Assembly: GCA_020633775.1 (NCBI GenBank)
Contig: JACKDA010000005.1
Span: 1-64,000 of the forward strand
Direction of reading: 5' to 3'
Source of the DNA: Gemmatimonadales bacterium
Lineage (GTDB): Bacteria; Gemmatimonadota; Gemmatimonadetes; Gemmatimonadales; GWC2-71-9
Length of the DNA stretch: 64,000 bases
The notes below the pieces were generated by a model. The model did not search any database and was not told the origin of the DNA. It was given only the letters and a program-made list of their open reading frames with translations. The position numbers and the translations under genes were made by a program. Position 1 is the first letter of the stretch. The number at the start of each line of letters is the position of its first letter. This document shows positions 48,680 through 57,682 of this stretch, one piece after another.

Positions 48680-51600
48680 ATGTGGATCTCCAACTTCGCG
48701 ATCCGGAACCCGCTGATCACCATCGTCACCATGCTGGCGCTGGCGGCGTTCGGCGTGGCGGCGCTGTTCAACCTCGAGACCGACGAGTTCCCCGACATCG
48801 CGCAGCCGATCGTCTCGGTGAGCGTGATCTACCCGGGAGCCTCGCCCGACGTGGTCGAGCGCGAGGTCGTCGAGCCGATCGAGGAGGCGATCTTCTCGAT
48901 CGAGGGCCTCGATCGCGGGATGACGCGCTCGAATGCGGTCGACGGCCTGGCACAGTTCACCGTCTTCTTCGACTTCAACAAGCCGGTGGCGCAGGCGGCG
49001 CAGGACGTCCGCGACGCGATCAGCACCATCCGCGGTGACCTCCCGACCGAGATGGAGGACCCGATCATCACGCGGTTCGACCCGGCGGAGCAGTCGATCC
49101 TCTCGCTGACGGTCACCTCCGCGACGATGAGCCAGGAGGCGCTCACCGCGATCGCCGACCCGACGGTGGTCGGCGCGCTGCGTGGCGTGAGCGGGGTCGC
49201 CGAGGCCGACGTGGTCGGCGGGCAGTACCCGGAGATGACGGTGCAGCTGCGGCCGGCGGCAATGCAGGCGGCGGGGGTCGGCGTCGCCGACATCGTCCGG
49301 GCGCTCGGCAGCGAGAACCTCGCGGCGCCTGTCGGGCGGCTCAACGGGGCGCTGCAGGAGCGCTCGATCCGGCTCAAGGGGCGGCTGGAGGACGCGGCGG
49401 CGTTCCGCACGGTGGTGGTCGCCGAGCGGGGCGGCCAATTGATCCGCCTCGGCGACGTGGCTGACGTCTTCGCGGGGTCGGAGGAGGTGCGGACCGCGGC
49501 GGCGTTCAACGGCAAGACCGCGGTCGGCATCGAGGTGAAGAAGTCGAAGGGCTACTCGACCACGGCGGTCGTCGAGGACGCCAAGGCGGCGCTCGACGCG
49601 CTCGAGCTCCCGGGCGACGCCCAGGTCGAGGTGGTGCGCGACGCCGGGGTGCGGGTCGAGGCCGCGGTGGACAACGTCAAGTCGGCGCTGATCGAGGGGG
49701 CGCTGCTGACGGTGCTGGTGGTGTTCCTCTTCCTGAACTCGTGGCGCTCGACCGTCATCACCGGCCTCGCGCTGCCGATCTCGGTCCTCGCGAGCTTCAT
49801 CGCGGTGTGGGCGTTCGGCTTCAAGCTCGAGACGATGTCGCTCCTCGGGCTCTCGCTGGCGATCGGCATCCTGATCGACGACGCGATCGTGGTGCGCGAG
49901 AACATCGTGCGCCACGTCGAGATGGGGAAGGACCACTACACCGCGTCGATGGAGGGGACCAGCGAGATCGGCCTCGCCGTCGCGGCCACGACGTTCTCGA
50001 TCATCGCGGTGTTCGTGCCGATTGCGTTCATGTCCGGGGTGTCGGGACAGTGGTTCAAGCCGTTCGCGCTCACGATCGCCTGCGCGGTGCTGGTGTCGCT
50101 GTTCGTCTCCTTCTCGCTCGACCCGATGCTGTCGGCCTACTGGCCCGATCCGCACCGCGAGGAACACGAGAAGGGATTCCTGACCCGGGTGCTCGACCGC
50201 TTCAACCGCTGGTTCGACCGCCGGACCGAGGACTACGCCCGGGTCATCGGCTGGGCGCTCGACCACCGCGCCGCGATGGTGGTGCTGGCGCTGGCCGCAT
50301 TCGCCGGGGCGATCTGGCTGCAGATGACCGTGGGCGGGGCCGGGTTCGTGCCGGATTCCGACCGCGCCGAGATCGAGGTGATCGTCGAGGCACCGCCGAG
50401 CGCCAACCTGGAGTACACGATCGAGCGGACCAATGCCGTGGCGGCGATCGCGCGGCAGCACCCGGAGGTCGCCTACACCTACTCGACCGTGGGCAACCCG
50501 CTGCCGCTCCGCACGCCGGGCGTCGACCAGGCCCAGGTCCTCATCAAGCTGACCCCGAAGTCGTCGCGCGCGAAGGCACAGATCGAGCTCGGCGCCGAGT
50601 TGCGGGAGGAGTTCAGGCAGGTCGGCGGGGTGAACGTCTCGGTGTTCGCGGGCGGGTTCGCCGGGGTCCAGAAGGAGATGCAGCTCCAGATTCGCGGCCC
50701 CGACGCGGCCACCCTCAACCGGCTCGCGACCGAGGCGGTCGCGCGGGCACGCGAGGTGCCGGGTGCGGTCGATGTCGGCCTCTCGGTGCGCGGGGCGCGC
50801 GAGGAGCTGACGGTCGAGCTCGATCGGGGGCTCGCCTCGTCCCTCGGGCTCGGTGTCGGGCAGGTGGCGCAGGCGATGCGGCCGGCGTTCGCCGGGATCG
50901 ACGCCGGCGACTGGGTCGATCCGACCGGCGAGACGCGCGACGTGCGGGTCCGGCTCGCGCCCGAGGCGCGGCGGCGGGCGGCCGACCTCGCGCAGTTGCC
51001 GCTGACGGTGCCCGGCCCTGCCGGACAGGGGCGGATCGTCCCGCTGGGTCAGGTCGCCTCGATCGCGATCGAGGAGGCGCCGGCGCAGATCGACCACCTC
51101 AACCGCGAGAAGGTGATCACCCTCGAGGCCAACACCCAGGGTCGCGCGCTCACCGAGGTGCAGGCCGAGGTGCAGGCCAAGCTCGCGGCGATGGACTTCC
51201 CGCCGGGCTACGCCGTCGTCGTCGGCGGCCAGGGAAAGGACCAGGCCGAGGTCTTCGGCAGCATCTTCACCGCCCTCGGCATCGCGGTGCTGATGATGTA
51301 CCTGATCCTGGTGGTCCAGTTCGGGTCGTTCCTCGACCCGATCGCGATCCTGATCTCGCTGCCGCTCTCGCTGATCGGCGTGGTGGTGGCGCTGCTGATC
51401 ACCGGCGACACGCTCAACATCATGTCGCTGATCGGGGTGATCCTGCTGATGGGGATCGTCGCCAAGAACGCGATCCTGCTGATCGACTTCGCGAAGTGGT
51501 CGCGCGAGAAGCAGGGGATGCCGCTGCGGGAGGCCCTGATCGAGGCGGGCCGGATCCGGCTCAGGCCGATCCTGATGACCACCTTCGCGCTGATCGCCGG

Positions 51601-51838
51601 GATGATCCCGGTGGCGATCGGGGCCGGTGAGGGGGCCGACTTCCGCGCCCCGCTCGGGCGCGCGGTCATCGGCGGGGTGCTGACCTCGACGCTGCTGACG
51701 CTGCTGGTGATCCCGACGTTCTACGAGATCCTCGACGGGTTCCGCGGCTGGGCGATGGGGATTGCCGGGCGGGTGTTCGGTGGGGCGGCGAACTGGGCGC
51801 CGAAGACCGGCGAGCACCCGGTGGTGGTGGAGGAGTGA
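48680..51838 (+). CDS. RND efflux permease (second system, HAE-type)
   Basis: 1052 residues of AcrB-type layout. Begins MWISNFAIRNPLITIVTM. TM4 proton relay Asp400-Asp401 (GILIDDAIVVRENI); TM10 region LMGIVAKNAILLIDF with the conserved Lys; FRAPLGRAVIGGVLTSTLL near the end. Longer than the first pump, mainly in periplasmic loop and the C-terminal cytoplasmic tail (about 30 residues ending PVVVEE). Likely exports toxic amphiphiles. Last gene of the second operon, followed by repeats. Confidence 0.93.
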   Translation: MWISNFAIRNPLITIVTMLALAAFGVAALFNLETDEFPDIAQPIVSVSVIYPGASPDVVEREVVEPIEEAIFSIEGLDRGMTRSNAVDGLAQFTVFFDFNKPVAQAAQDVRDAISTIRGDLPTEMEDPIITRFDPAEQSILSLTVTSATMSQEALTAIADPTVVGALRGVSGVAEADVVGGQYPEMTVQLRPAAMQAAGVGVADIVRALGSENLAAPVGRLNGALQERSIRLKGRLEDAAAFRTVVVAERGGQLIRLGDVADVFAGSEEVRTAAAFNGKTAVGIEVKKSKGYSTTAVVEDAKAALDALELPGDAQVEVVRDAGVRVEAAVDNVKSALIEGALLTVLVVFLFLNSWRSTVITGLALPISVLASFIAVWAFGFKLETMSLLGLSLAIGILIDDAIVVRENIVRHVEMGKDHYTASMEGTSEIGLAVAATTFSIIAVFVPIAFMSGVSGQWFKPFALTIACAVLVSLFVSFSLDPMLSAYWPDPHREEHEKGFLTRVLDRFNRWFDRRTEDYARVIGWALDHRAAMVVLALAAFAGAIWLQMTVGGAGFVPDSDRAEIEVIVEAPPSANLEYTIERTNAVAAIARQHPEVAYTYSTVGNPLPLRTPGVDQAQVLIKLTPKSSRAKAQIELGAELREEFRQVGGVNVSVFAGGFAGVQKEMQLQIRGPDAATLNRLATEAVARAREVPGAVDVGLSVRGAREELTVELDRGLASSLGLGVGQVAQAMRPAFAGIDAGDWVDPTGETRDVRVRLAPEARRRAADLAQLPLTVPGPAGQGRIVPLGQVASIAIEEAPAQIDHLNREKVITLEANTQGRALTEVQAEVQAKLAAMDFPPGYAVVVGGQGKDQAEVFGSIFTALGIAVLMMYLILVVQFGSFLDPIAILISLPLSLIGVVVALLITGDTLNIMSLIGVILLMGIVAKNAILLIDFAKWSREKQGMPLREALIEAGRIRLRPILMTTFALIAGMIPVAIGAGEGADFRAPLGRAVIGGVLTSTLLTLLVIPTFYEILDGFRGWAMGIAGRVFGGAANWAPKTGEHPVVVEE

Positions 51839-51865
51839 GTCGGGAGTCCTGAGTGGTGAGGTGGG

Positions 51866-52050
51866 GCCCTGTCACTGCGAGGCGCGCAGCGCCGACGCAG
51901 TCCGGTGCCGCGCTCCGCGATGTGCCACGGGATTGCTTTGCCGCCGATGGCGCCCTGTCACTGCGAGGCGCGCAGCGCCGACGCAGTCCGGTGCCGCGCT
52001 CCGCGATGTGCCACGGGATTGCTTCGCCGCCTTCGGCGGCTCGCAATGAC
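51866..52050. repeat. Two tandem copies of a TCACTGCGAG-bounded element
   Basis: Copy 1 at 51866-51938 and copy 2 at 51952-52024 are identical over 73 bases, period 86. Copy 2 continues to a right end CTCGCAATGAC (52040-52050), the inverted complement of its left end GTCACTGCGAG at 51957 with one mismatch; copy 1 lacks the right end. Size (about 94 bases) and termini suit a small palindromic or MITE-like element. The right end abuts the esterase stop codon. Confidence 0.85.
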
Positions 52051-52844
52051 TAGCCCACCATCCCCGCCATGACGGTCCAGTGCTCGCGCACGCGGCGGCC
52101 CCAGCTCGCCTCGTCGTGGTCGCCGTCGGGGTCCTCCAGGTAGCGGAGCTGGCCGCCGAGGTTCCAGCCCCGTGCCACCAGCAGGTCGCGCATCTCGCGG
52201 GCGTCGAGCACCGCCTCGTCGCCCTCCTCGAGCCCGATGTCGAGCCAGATGTTGCCGGTGGGACCCGGTTGGCGCCGCAGCCACCGGACGATCGCCCCGT
52301 CGGCGTACCAGAGCGCGGGGCTCATCACCCAGGCCGCCCCGAAGGTCGCGGCCGCGCCGACGACGGCGTAGAGCGCGAACAGCCCTCCCATCGAGGACCC
52401 GCCGACGCCGGTGTGGGCGCGGTCGGGCAGGGTGCGAAACGCCCCGTCGACCATCGGCTTCACCATCTGGGCCAGCCAGCGGAGGTAGCCCACCGCCGCG
52501 CCGGGGCCGCGGATCGCATCGTCGAACGGGGAGTACTCGCGAAGTCGCCCGCGACCGAGGTTGGGGATGCCGACGAGGATCACCGGCTCCTCCGCGCCGC
52601 GCGCGGCGAGCGTCTCCAGCAGCCCCCAGTGTCCCGCGTACGAGGTGGCCGGATCGAACAGGTTCTGGCCGTCCTGGAGGTAGATCACCGGGTAGCGGCG
52701 ATCGGGGCTGGTGGCGTAGCCGGGCGGTGTGGCGACGAGGATGTCACGGACCGCGTCTCCCGGCCCGGCGACCTCGGGCAGCTCCCAGAGGGCCGGCGGA
52801 TCATCACCCGCGACGGGCACCGGGAGGGGGAGCGGGGTGGGCAT
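52050..52844 (-). CDS. Esterase D / enterochelin-esterase-like hydrolase
   Basis: 264 residues of the PF00756 alpha/beta hydrolase family. Oxyanion segment IYLQDGQNLFDP (54-65), nucleophile in GGSSMGG (about 148-154), and His in DGDHDEASWGRR near 245 for the triad. No signal peptide despite the many secreted relatives, so cytoplasmic or unclear. Broad substrate possibilities (acyl esters, siderophore esters). The gene lies directly upstream in minus-strand sense of the repeat element, which touches the stop. A TATCTT box 9 nt before the ATG suggests a very short leader. Confidence 0.87.
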   Translation of the reverse strand: MPTPLPLPVPVAGDDPPALWELPEVAGPGDAVRDILVATPPGYATSPDRRYPVIYLQDGQNLFDPATSYAGHWGLLETLAARGAEEPVILVGIPNLGRGRLREYSPFDDAIRGPGAAVGYLRWLAQMVKPMVDGAFRTLPDRAHTGVGGSSMGGLFALYAVVGAAATFGAAWVMSPALWYADGAIVRWLRRQPGPTGNIWLDIGLEEGDEAVLDAREMRDLLVARGWNLGGQLRYLEDPDGDHDEASWGRRVREHWTVMAGMVG

Positions 52845-52853
52845 GGGGGAGGG

Positions 52854-52859
52854 AAGATA
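52854..52859 (-). promoter_or_regulatory. Putative -10 box TATCTT for the esterase
   Basis: Minus-strand TAnnTT ending 9 nt before the ATG at 52844, adjacent to the perfect hairpin at 52862. Confidence 0.45.
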
Positions 52860-52861
52860 GA

Positions 52862-52923
52862 CGAGAAGCGAGAAGCGAGAAGCGCGAGCTGGTGCTGTCG
52901 CGCTTCTCGCTTCTCGCTTCTCG
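52862..52923. repeat. Perfect 26-base-pair hairpin of GAGAAGCG units
   Basis: The arms 52862-52887 and 52898-52923 are perfectly complementary with a 10-nt loop; both are tandem CGAGAAG / CTTCTCG units. Downstream of the TonB receptor and upstream of the esterase (both minus), likely a terminator. Confidence 0.9.
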
Positions 52924-52932
52924 CTTCTCGTC

Positions 52933-55482
52933 CTAGAACGTCGTCGTCAACCCGCCGATCACCCGCCGGCCGAGCACCGATCCACCGAAGAGCTGGTAGC
53001 GCTGCTGGTCGAGGATGTTGGTGCCGACGGCGAAGAGCCGGAAGTTGGGCGTCAGCCGGTAGCCGAGCGAGGCGTTCACGAACTCGCTGCTCGGCACCTT
53101 GCCCACGAAGACCCCGGCGGCCCAGTCATAGCCGGCGACGGCGCGCAGCGAGAGGCTGCCGTCGAAGCCGTTGCTGATCCCCTGGTAGGCGAGGGTCACG
53201 GTACCCTTCGACTTCGGGGTGTTGGGCACCAGCTGGTCGCCGGCGTTCTGGCTGTTCACGGTGAAGTCGAAGTACGAGTAGGTGCCGTCGAGGCGGAGCT
53301 CGTTGGTGAGCTGGATGCCGAGCCCGATGTCGACGCCCTTCTGGTCGACGTCGCCCTCGTTGGTGTAGCTCACCACGATCGCGGTGTTGCCGTCCTCGGT
53401 CCGGGTGAGGCCGGCCGCGGCGAGCGGGCTGATACCGGCGAGATTCTGCTTGACGGCGCCCTCGAGCTGGGCCCGGAACTGCTCCGGCACCGCGTCCGGG
53501 GCGCTCCAGAAGCCGAACGCCGGGTTCACGCCGGGCAGCAGGTCGGCGACGAAGTCCTTGATGTTGTTGAGGTAGGCATCGACCGTCACGTACACCCGCG
53601 AGGTCAGCGCGCCCTTCCAGCCGAGCTCGTAGCCGAGGGTCTTCTCGACGTCGAGGTCGGCATTGCCGCGCGCGAACACCGGCACCGTGGCGCTGTTGGT
53701 GAAGAGCTGGCCCTGCGGCACCCCGGCGAGTGCGGCGCCGAGTGGCGAGGCGCGGAGGCCCGCCTCGAGGGCGCTGAAGTTCTGCGGCGCGCCCGCCGCA
53801 ACCCGGAGGAAGAACTCCGAGTAGTTCGGCGTCTGGAAGGCGCGGTTGACGGTGAAGCGGAACGAGTGGTTCTCGTTGGGCGAGAAGACGATGCCGCCCT
53901 TGGGCGAGAACTGGCCGTCGAAGAGGTCGCCCTCATCGTAGCGGGCGGCGCCGACGAGGCGGACCTGGTCGGTGACGCGGTACTCGAGCTGGGCGTAGGC
54001 CGAGTAGACCTTGTCGGAGCGGTCGTCATCGGCGGGGCGCATCAGCGAGCCGCTGGTGTTGACGTTGTACTGCCGGAACGACGTCCCGAAGATCGCCTTG
54101 CCGCTGCCGTCCATGAAGTCGGTGTTGCCCTGCGCCTCGACATGGAAGATGTCGGACTTCTCGAACAGCTCGGCCCCGGAGGCGAGCGAGTACTGCGGCT
54201 CCTTCGACTCGCGCCGGTTCCAGTAGCCGAAGACGTTCAGGTGGTTGGAGTTGTAGGCGACCCGGCCATAGGGCTTGAACCCCTTGGCCACCTGGACGCG
54301 GCCGATGCCGGTGACCAGCACCTCGTTCTGCACCTGGGACGCACCGCCCTCGAAGGTGAGGGCCCCGCCGTTGTTCAGGTAGTAGTCGAGCCGGGCCGAG
54401 CCGTAGGCGGCGGTGATCGCGTCGCGATCGCCCTGCGGGGTCCGGTCGAGACCGGCGCAGACCGCAGTGGCACCGCCGCAGGTCTGGCCGATGAGTGCCC
54501 GGACCTCGGGCGACGACATCAGGCCGACGGTGATGTCACTCCCCTCGACCGCCTCGGCGTACTCCTGCTGCAGCGCGGTGCGATCGACCAGGGTGCGCGA
54601 GCGGGTCCAGGTGTCGTTGCTGGAATAGCCGCCGTTGACCCGCAGGCCGAAGCGGCCCTCGCCGAAGAGGCCGGCCCAGCGGCCGTCGGCCTTGTACGAC
54701 TCCAGCTCACCGCCGGAGACGGAGATCTTCCCGCCGGGCGACTCGCGCGGCGAGAGGGTCGTCATGTTGATCACGCCGGCGAAGGCGTTGGCGCCGTAGA
54801 GCGCCGAGCCGGGGCCGCGCACGAGTTCCATGCTGCGGAGCTCGTCCATCGCGACCGGCAGCGTGTTCCACTCCTGCGAGCCGAGGAAGGCGATCGCGAG
54901 GTCGCGGCCGTCGAGGAGGGTGAGCACCCGGCGGTTGAGCGAGGAGTTGAAGCCGCGGGCGTTGATGTTGAAGTCGTTCACGCCGCTCTGGACCAGGTCG
55001 ACGCCCGGCGCCTCCTGCAGCGCGAGCGGGGCCTGGCCGGTCGGGGCGGTGGTCTGCAGCACCCGCGGGTCGACGTAGGTGATCGCTGCGGGGGCCTCGA
55101 CGATCCGCTCGGGCTCACGCGACGCGGCCGACACGGTGATGTCGGCCAGCGAGACGACCTGCGGTTCGAGGGTGATGTCGAGGGTCATGTCGCCCGAGAC
55201 GGCGACCTGGCGCTCGACCGGGACGTAGCCCAGCCAGCGGAAGACGATGGTCTGGGGGCCGTCCGGGACCCGCTGGATGATGTAGCGCCCCTGGGTGTTG
55301 GTCGCGGCGGCGAGCCCGGTGCCGGCGATGGTGATCTGGACCCCGGGAAGGGGTTCACCGTCGCCGGCGCGGGTCACCTGGCCGCGGATGGTGGCCGTCC
55401 CCTGGGCCGCGGCGCTCGAGATGAACGCCCCGAGGAGGAGGGCCGGGAGGAGAGCAAGGAACCGAACAGGGCGGAATCGCAT
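52933..55482 (-). CDS. TonB-dependent receptor
   Basis: 849 residues from the ATG at 55482. Signal peptide about 1-27 (AAAQG), a carboxypeptidase-regulatory-like domain (about 28-105: TIRGQVTRAGDGEPLPGVQI), a plug domain (about 120-235 with VRGPGSALYGANAFAGVINM), then a 22-strand barrel ending LTTTF with C-terminal Phe. This SusC-like architecture with the CarboxypepD_reg domain is common in the FCB group. Imports a siderophore, sugar or other large ligand using TonB energy. No SusD partner next to it. Promoter-like TAGCTT 82 nt upstream; the long leader contains a small palindrome. Confidence 0.93.
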   Translation of the reverse strand: MRFRPVRFLALLPALLLGAFISSAAAQGTATIRGQVTRAGDGEPLPGVQITIAGTGLAAATNTQGRYIIQRVPDGPQTIVFRWLGYVPVERQVAVSGDMTLDITLEPQVVSLADITVSAASREPERIVEAPAAITYVDPRVLQTTAPTGQAPLALQEAPGVDLVQSGVNDFNINARGFNSSLNRRVLTLLDGRDLAIAFLGSQEWNTLPVAMDELRSMELVRGPGSALYGANAFAGVINMTTLSPRESPGGKISVSGGELESYKADGRWAGLFGEGRFGLRVNGGYSSNDTWTRSRTLVDRTALQQEYAEAVEGSDITVGLMSSPEVRALIGQTCGGATAVCAGLDRTPQGDRDAITAAYGSARLDYYLNNGGALTFEGGASQVQNEVLVTGIGRVQVAKGFKPYGRVAYNSNHLNVFGYWNRRESKEPQYSLASGAELFEKSDIFHVEAQGNTDFMDGSGKAIFGTSFRQYNVNTSGSLMRPADDDRSDKVYSAYAQLEYRVTDQVRLVGAARYDEGDLFDGQFSPKGGIVFSPNENHSFRFTVNRAFQTPNYSEFFLRVAAGAPQNFSALEAGLRASPLGAALAGVPQGQLFTNSATVPVFARGNADLDVEKTLGYELGWKGALTSRVYVTVDAYLNNIKDFVADLLPGVNPAFGFWSAPDAVPEQFRAQLEGAVKQNLAGISPLAAAGLTRTEDGNTAIVVSYTNEGDVDQKGVDIGLGIQLTNELRLDGTYSYFDFTVNSQNAGDQLVPNTPKSKGTVTLAYQGISNGFDGSLSLRAVAGYDWAAGVFVGKVPSSEFVNASLGYRLTPNFRLFAVGTNILDQQRYQLFGGSVLGRRVIGGLTTTF

Positions 55483-55558
55483 GCCGGGAACCTCGAATCG
55501 GTGTGACGGGGGGAGAATCGCCCGGAGGGAGGGCGTCAAGAGCCGCTTGTCAGGGCCG

Positions 55559-55577
55559 CGTAGAAGCTACGTATAAG
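55559..55577. promoter_or_regulatory. Divergent promoter region with palindrome
   Basis: CGTAG-AAG-CTACG (55559-55571) overlaps the minus-strand TAGCTT (55564-55569, for the TonB receptor) and is followed by a plus-strand TATAAG (55572-55577) with TTGTCA 19 nt upstream. A possible operator between divergent genes. Confidence 0.4.
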
Positions 55578-55647
55578 AATGGTCAAGGATTCGGGGGTGG
55601 GGAAGGGGGACGCGCGGTGCGTCTCCCGCTTCGGCCACGCCCTCGGG

Positions 55648-55654
55648 TATCCTT
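55648..55654 (+). promoter_or_regulatory. Putative -10 box (TATCCTT) for the EEP-fold protein
   Basis: TATCCT/T ending 4 nt before the ATG at 55659; a TAnnnT -10 hexamer at leaderless spacing. Confidence 0.35.
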
Positions 55655-55658
55655 GCCA

Positions 55659-56669
55659 ATGCCCCTGGCCTTCGGATGTGCCGCCGTCGTGCTCCTCCTC
55701 GGCACGCTGCTGCCGCTCGCGCCCTCGGACCACTGGATGGTCCGCGGGTTCGACTTCCCCCGCCTCCAGCTCCTGCTCGCGGCACTCGGCGCACTGGGGG
55801 GTGCCCTGCTGCTGCTCGACCGGTCGGCCCTCTCGACCCGGCTCGTCCTGGCCGGGCTGGGTGTCGTGATCGCCTGGCAGTCGTGGTGGATCCTGCCCTA
55901 TACCCCGATCCTCCCGCGCGAGGTGCTGAGTGCCCCGGCAACCGACGACGGCCGGAGCCTCCGGATCCTCAATGCCAACGTCCTGACCCCCAACCGGGAG
56001 GCCGATCGGCTCCTCGCCCTGGTCCGGCAGCACGCCCCGGACCTGGTGATCACCCTCGAGAGCGATGCCTGGTGGGAGCGGCAGCTCGCCGCGCTCGCCG
56101 AGGACTTCCCCTTCGCCGTGAAGCATCCGCTCGACAACCTCTACGGGATGCACCTCTATTCCCGGCTCGAGTTGCGCGAAGTGTCGGTCGAGTTCCTCGT
56201 CGAGCCCGACAAGCCCTCGATCCATGCCGACGTGGTCCTCCGTTCGGGGGATGTCGTCCGACTCCACGTGCTGCACCCGGCTCCACCGAGCCCGACCGAG
56301 AACGAGGAATCCACCCCGCGGGACCGCGAGCTGGTCGTGGTGGCGCGGCGGGTGGCGCGCGAGGGGGTGCCCGCCATCGTGGCGGGCGACCTGAATGACG
56401 TGGCCTGGTCGCGGACGACCCGCGCGTTCCGGCGGATCAGCGGGATGCTCGATCCCCGGGTCGGACGGGGGATGTTCAACACGTATCACGCCGACCGCTG
56501 GTTCATGCGCTGGCCGCTCGACCATGTGTTCCACACCGACGACTTCACGGTGCGGCGCATCGAGCGGCTGCCGGGCATCGGGTCGGATCACTTCCCGCTG
56601 CTGAGTGAGCTGCACTTCGAGCCGGCCGCCGCGGCGGAGCAGGAGGGGCTGGGCGCGACGGAGGGCTAG
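55659..56669 (+). CDS. Endonuclease/exonuclease/phosphatase-fold membrane protein
   Basis: 336 residues: three N-terminal membrane helices (about 5-21, 32-55, 61-80), then an EEP domain starting SLRILNANVL, with catalytic motifs TLESDAWW (Glu), VAGDLNDVAW and the closing GSDHFPLLSE (Asp-His). This is the YafD-like architecture, catalytic domain in periplasm, with lipid-linked or nucleic acid phosphodiesters as candidate substrates. Longer frames upstream run through the promoter region. The TAG stop overlaps the stop of the convergent gene within the four bases CTAG. Confidence 0.87.
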   Translation: MPLAFGCAAVVLLLGTLLPLAPSDHWMVRGFDFPRLQLLLAALGALGGALLLLDRSALSTRLVLAGLGVVIAWQSWWILPYTPILPREVLSAPATDDGRSLRILNANVLTPNREADRLLALVRQHAPDLVITLESDAWWERQLAALAEDFPFAVKHPLDNLYGMHLYSRLELREVSVEFLVEPDKPSIHADVVLRSGDVVRLHVLHPAPPSPTENEESTPRDRELVVVARRVAREGVPAIVAGDLNDVAWSRTTRAFRRISGMLDPRVGRGMFNTYHADRWFMRWPLDHVFHTDDFTVRRIERLPGIGSDHFPLLSELHFEPAAAAEQEGLGATEG

Positions 56670-57682
56670 GGGAGTCGAGCCCCCGTCATCTCCGCCACCA
56701 CCTCAGCCACCGACTCGATCCGGTCGATCGCCGCGACCGAGCGGCCGGCCTGCCAGTACTCGGCGCTCCCCGTCCCGCCCGAGAGTGAGCCCTTGAGGGC
56801 CCGGAGCGCTCGCAGCGCGTACCAGCCGCGCATCCAGTGCTTGGTCTTCCGGCCGCGCAGCAGCCACCGTGCGATCGGCCCGGCACGAGTCCCCATCTTT
56901 TCGATGTAGGGGGTCCGGAGCACCGCGACCGGCACCCCGGTGATCCGCTCCGAGAGCACCACGTCGTCGGCGCCGGCCTCGACGATGGCCCGCTTGTACG
57001 CCTCGCTCGCCGAGCACTCGGCGGTGGCGATGAACCGGGTGCCGCACTGCACCGCGGCGTAGCCCAGGTCGATCATCGCCCGGAACCCCGCGGCGTCGCC
57101 GACGCCGCCGGCCGCGACCACCGGCACGTCGAACCGCTGCAGTTCGGCGAACAGCTCCGCCGGGCTCCGTCCCCCCGCATGGCCGCCCGCCTCGCGATTG
57201 ACCGCGATCAGCCCCAGGGCCCCACCCGCCAGCCCCTTCTCGGCCCACTTCGCCTCGGTGACGTCGTGATAGACCACGCCGCCATGCGGCCCCACCAGGT
57301 CGACGACCCAGCGCGGATTGCCGAGCGAGGTGATGAAGAACCGCACCCCCTCCTCCAGCGAGATGCGAATCCATTCCTCCATGCGCTTGCGGTAGGTCTT
57401 CGACGACCCCTCGATCAGCGCGTTGAAGCCGATCGGCCGGTCGGTGAGCGAGCGGATGTGCCGGAGCCCGGCGCGGAACTCCCAGCCATGCACGTAGGTG
57501 AGCGCCATCGGTTGCACGACGCCGATCGCCCCGGTCGCGGAGATCGCGGCCACCAGCTCGGGATTGCTGCAGGGGTACATCGGGCCGCCGATGAGCGGCA
57601 GGGTGGCGCCGGTGTGGGCAAGGAAGTCGCGAGTCGCGGGTCGTGGGTCGCGAGGGAGCCCGTTGGTCCCCGGCGGGATCAT
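56666..57682 (-). CDS. Nitronate monooxygenase / 2-nitropropane dioxygenase-like flavoenzyme
   Basis: 338 residues of the TIM-barrel NPD family, FMN-binding: conserved start LPLIGGPMYPCSNPELVAAI, the phosphate loop GGHAGG(RSP) near 165, VVAAGGVGDAAGF near 190 and AAVQCGTRFIATAECSAS near 215. Family members oxidise nitronates or reduce enoyl-ACP (FabK); which is not decidable, though the position after a hotdog thioesterase favours acyl chemistry. The first 20 residues (RDPRPATRDF) are encoded by a repeat-like tract. ATG overlaps the thioesterase stop by 4 bases. Confidence 0.85.
   Translation of the reverse strand: MIPPGTNGLPRDPRPATRDFLAHTGATLPLIGGPMYPCSNPELVAAISATGAIGVVQPMALTYVHGWEFRAGLRHIRSLTDRPIGFNALIEGSSKTYRKRMEEWIRISLEEGVRFFITSLGNPRWVVDLVGPHGGVVYHDVTEAKWAEKGLAGGALGLIAVNREAGGHAGGRSPAELFAELQRFDVPVVAAGGVGDAAGFRAMIDLGYAAVQCGTRFIATAECSASEAYKRAIVEAGADDVVLSERITGVPVAVLRTPYIEKMGTRAGPIARWLLRGRKTKHWMRGWYALRALRALKGSLSGGTGSAEYWQAGRSVAAIDRIESVAEVVAEMTGARLP

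Noticed and set aside
52862..52923. Small RNA gene in the 26-bp hairpin
   Set aside because: Built of the common GAGAAGCG repeat units; terminator is the simpler reading.
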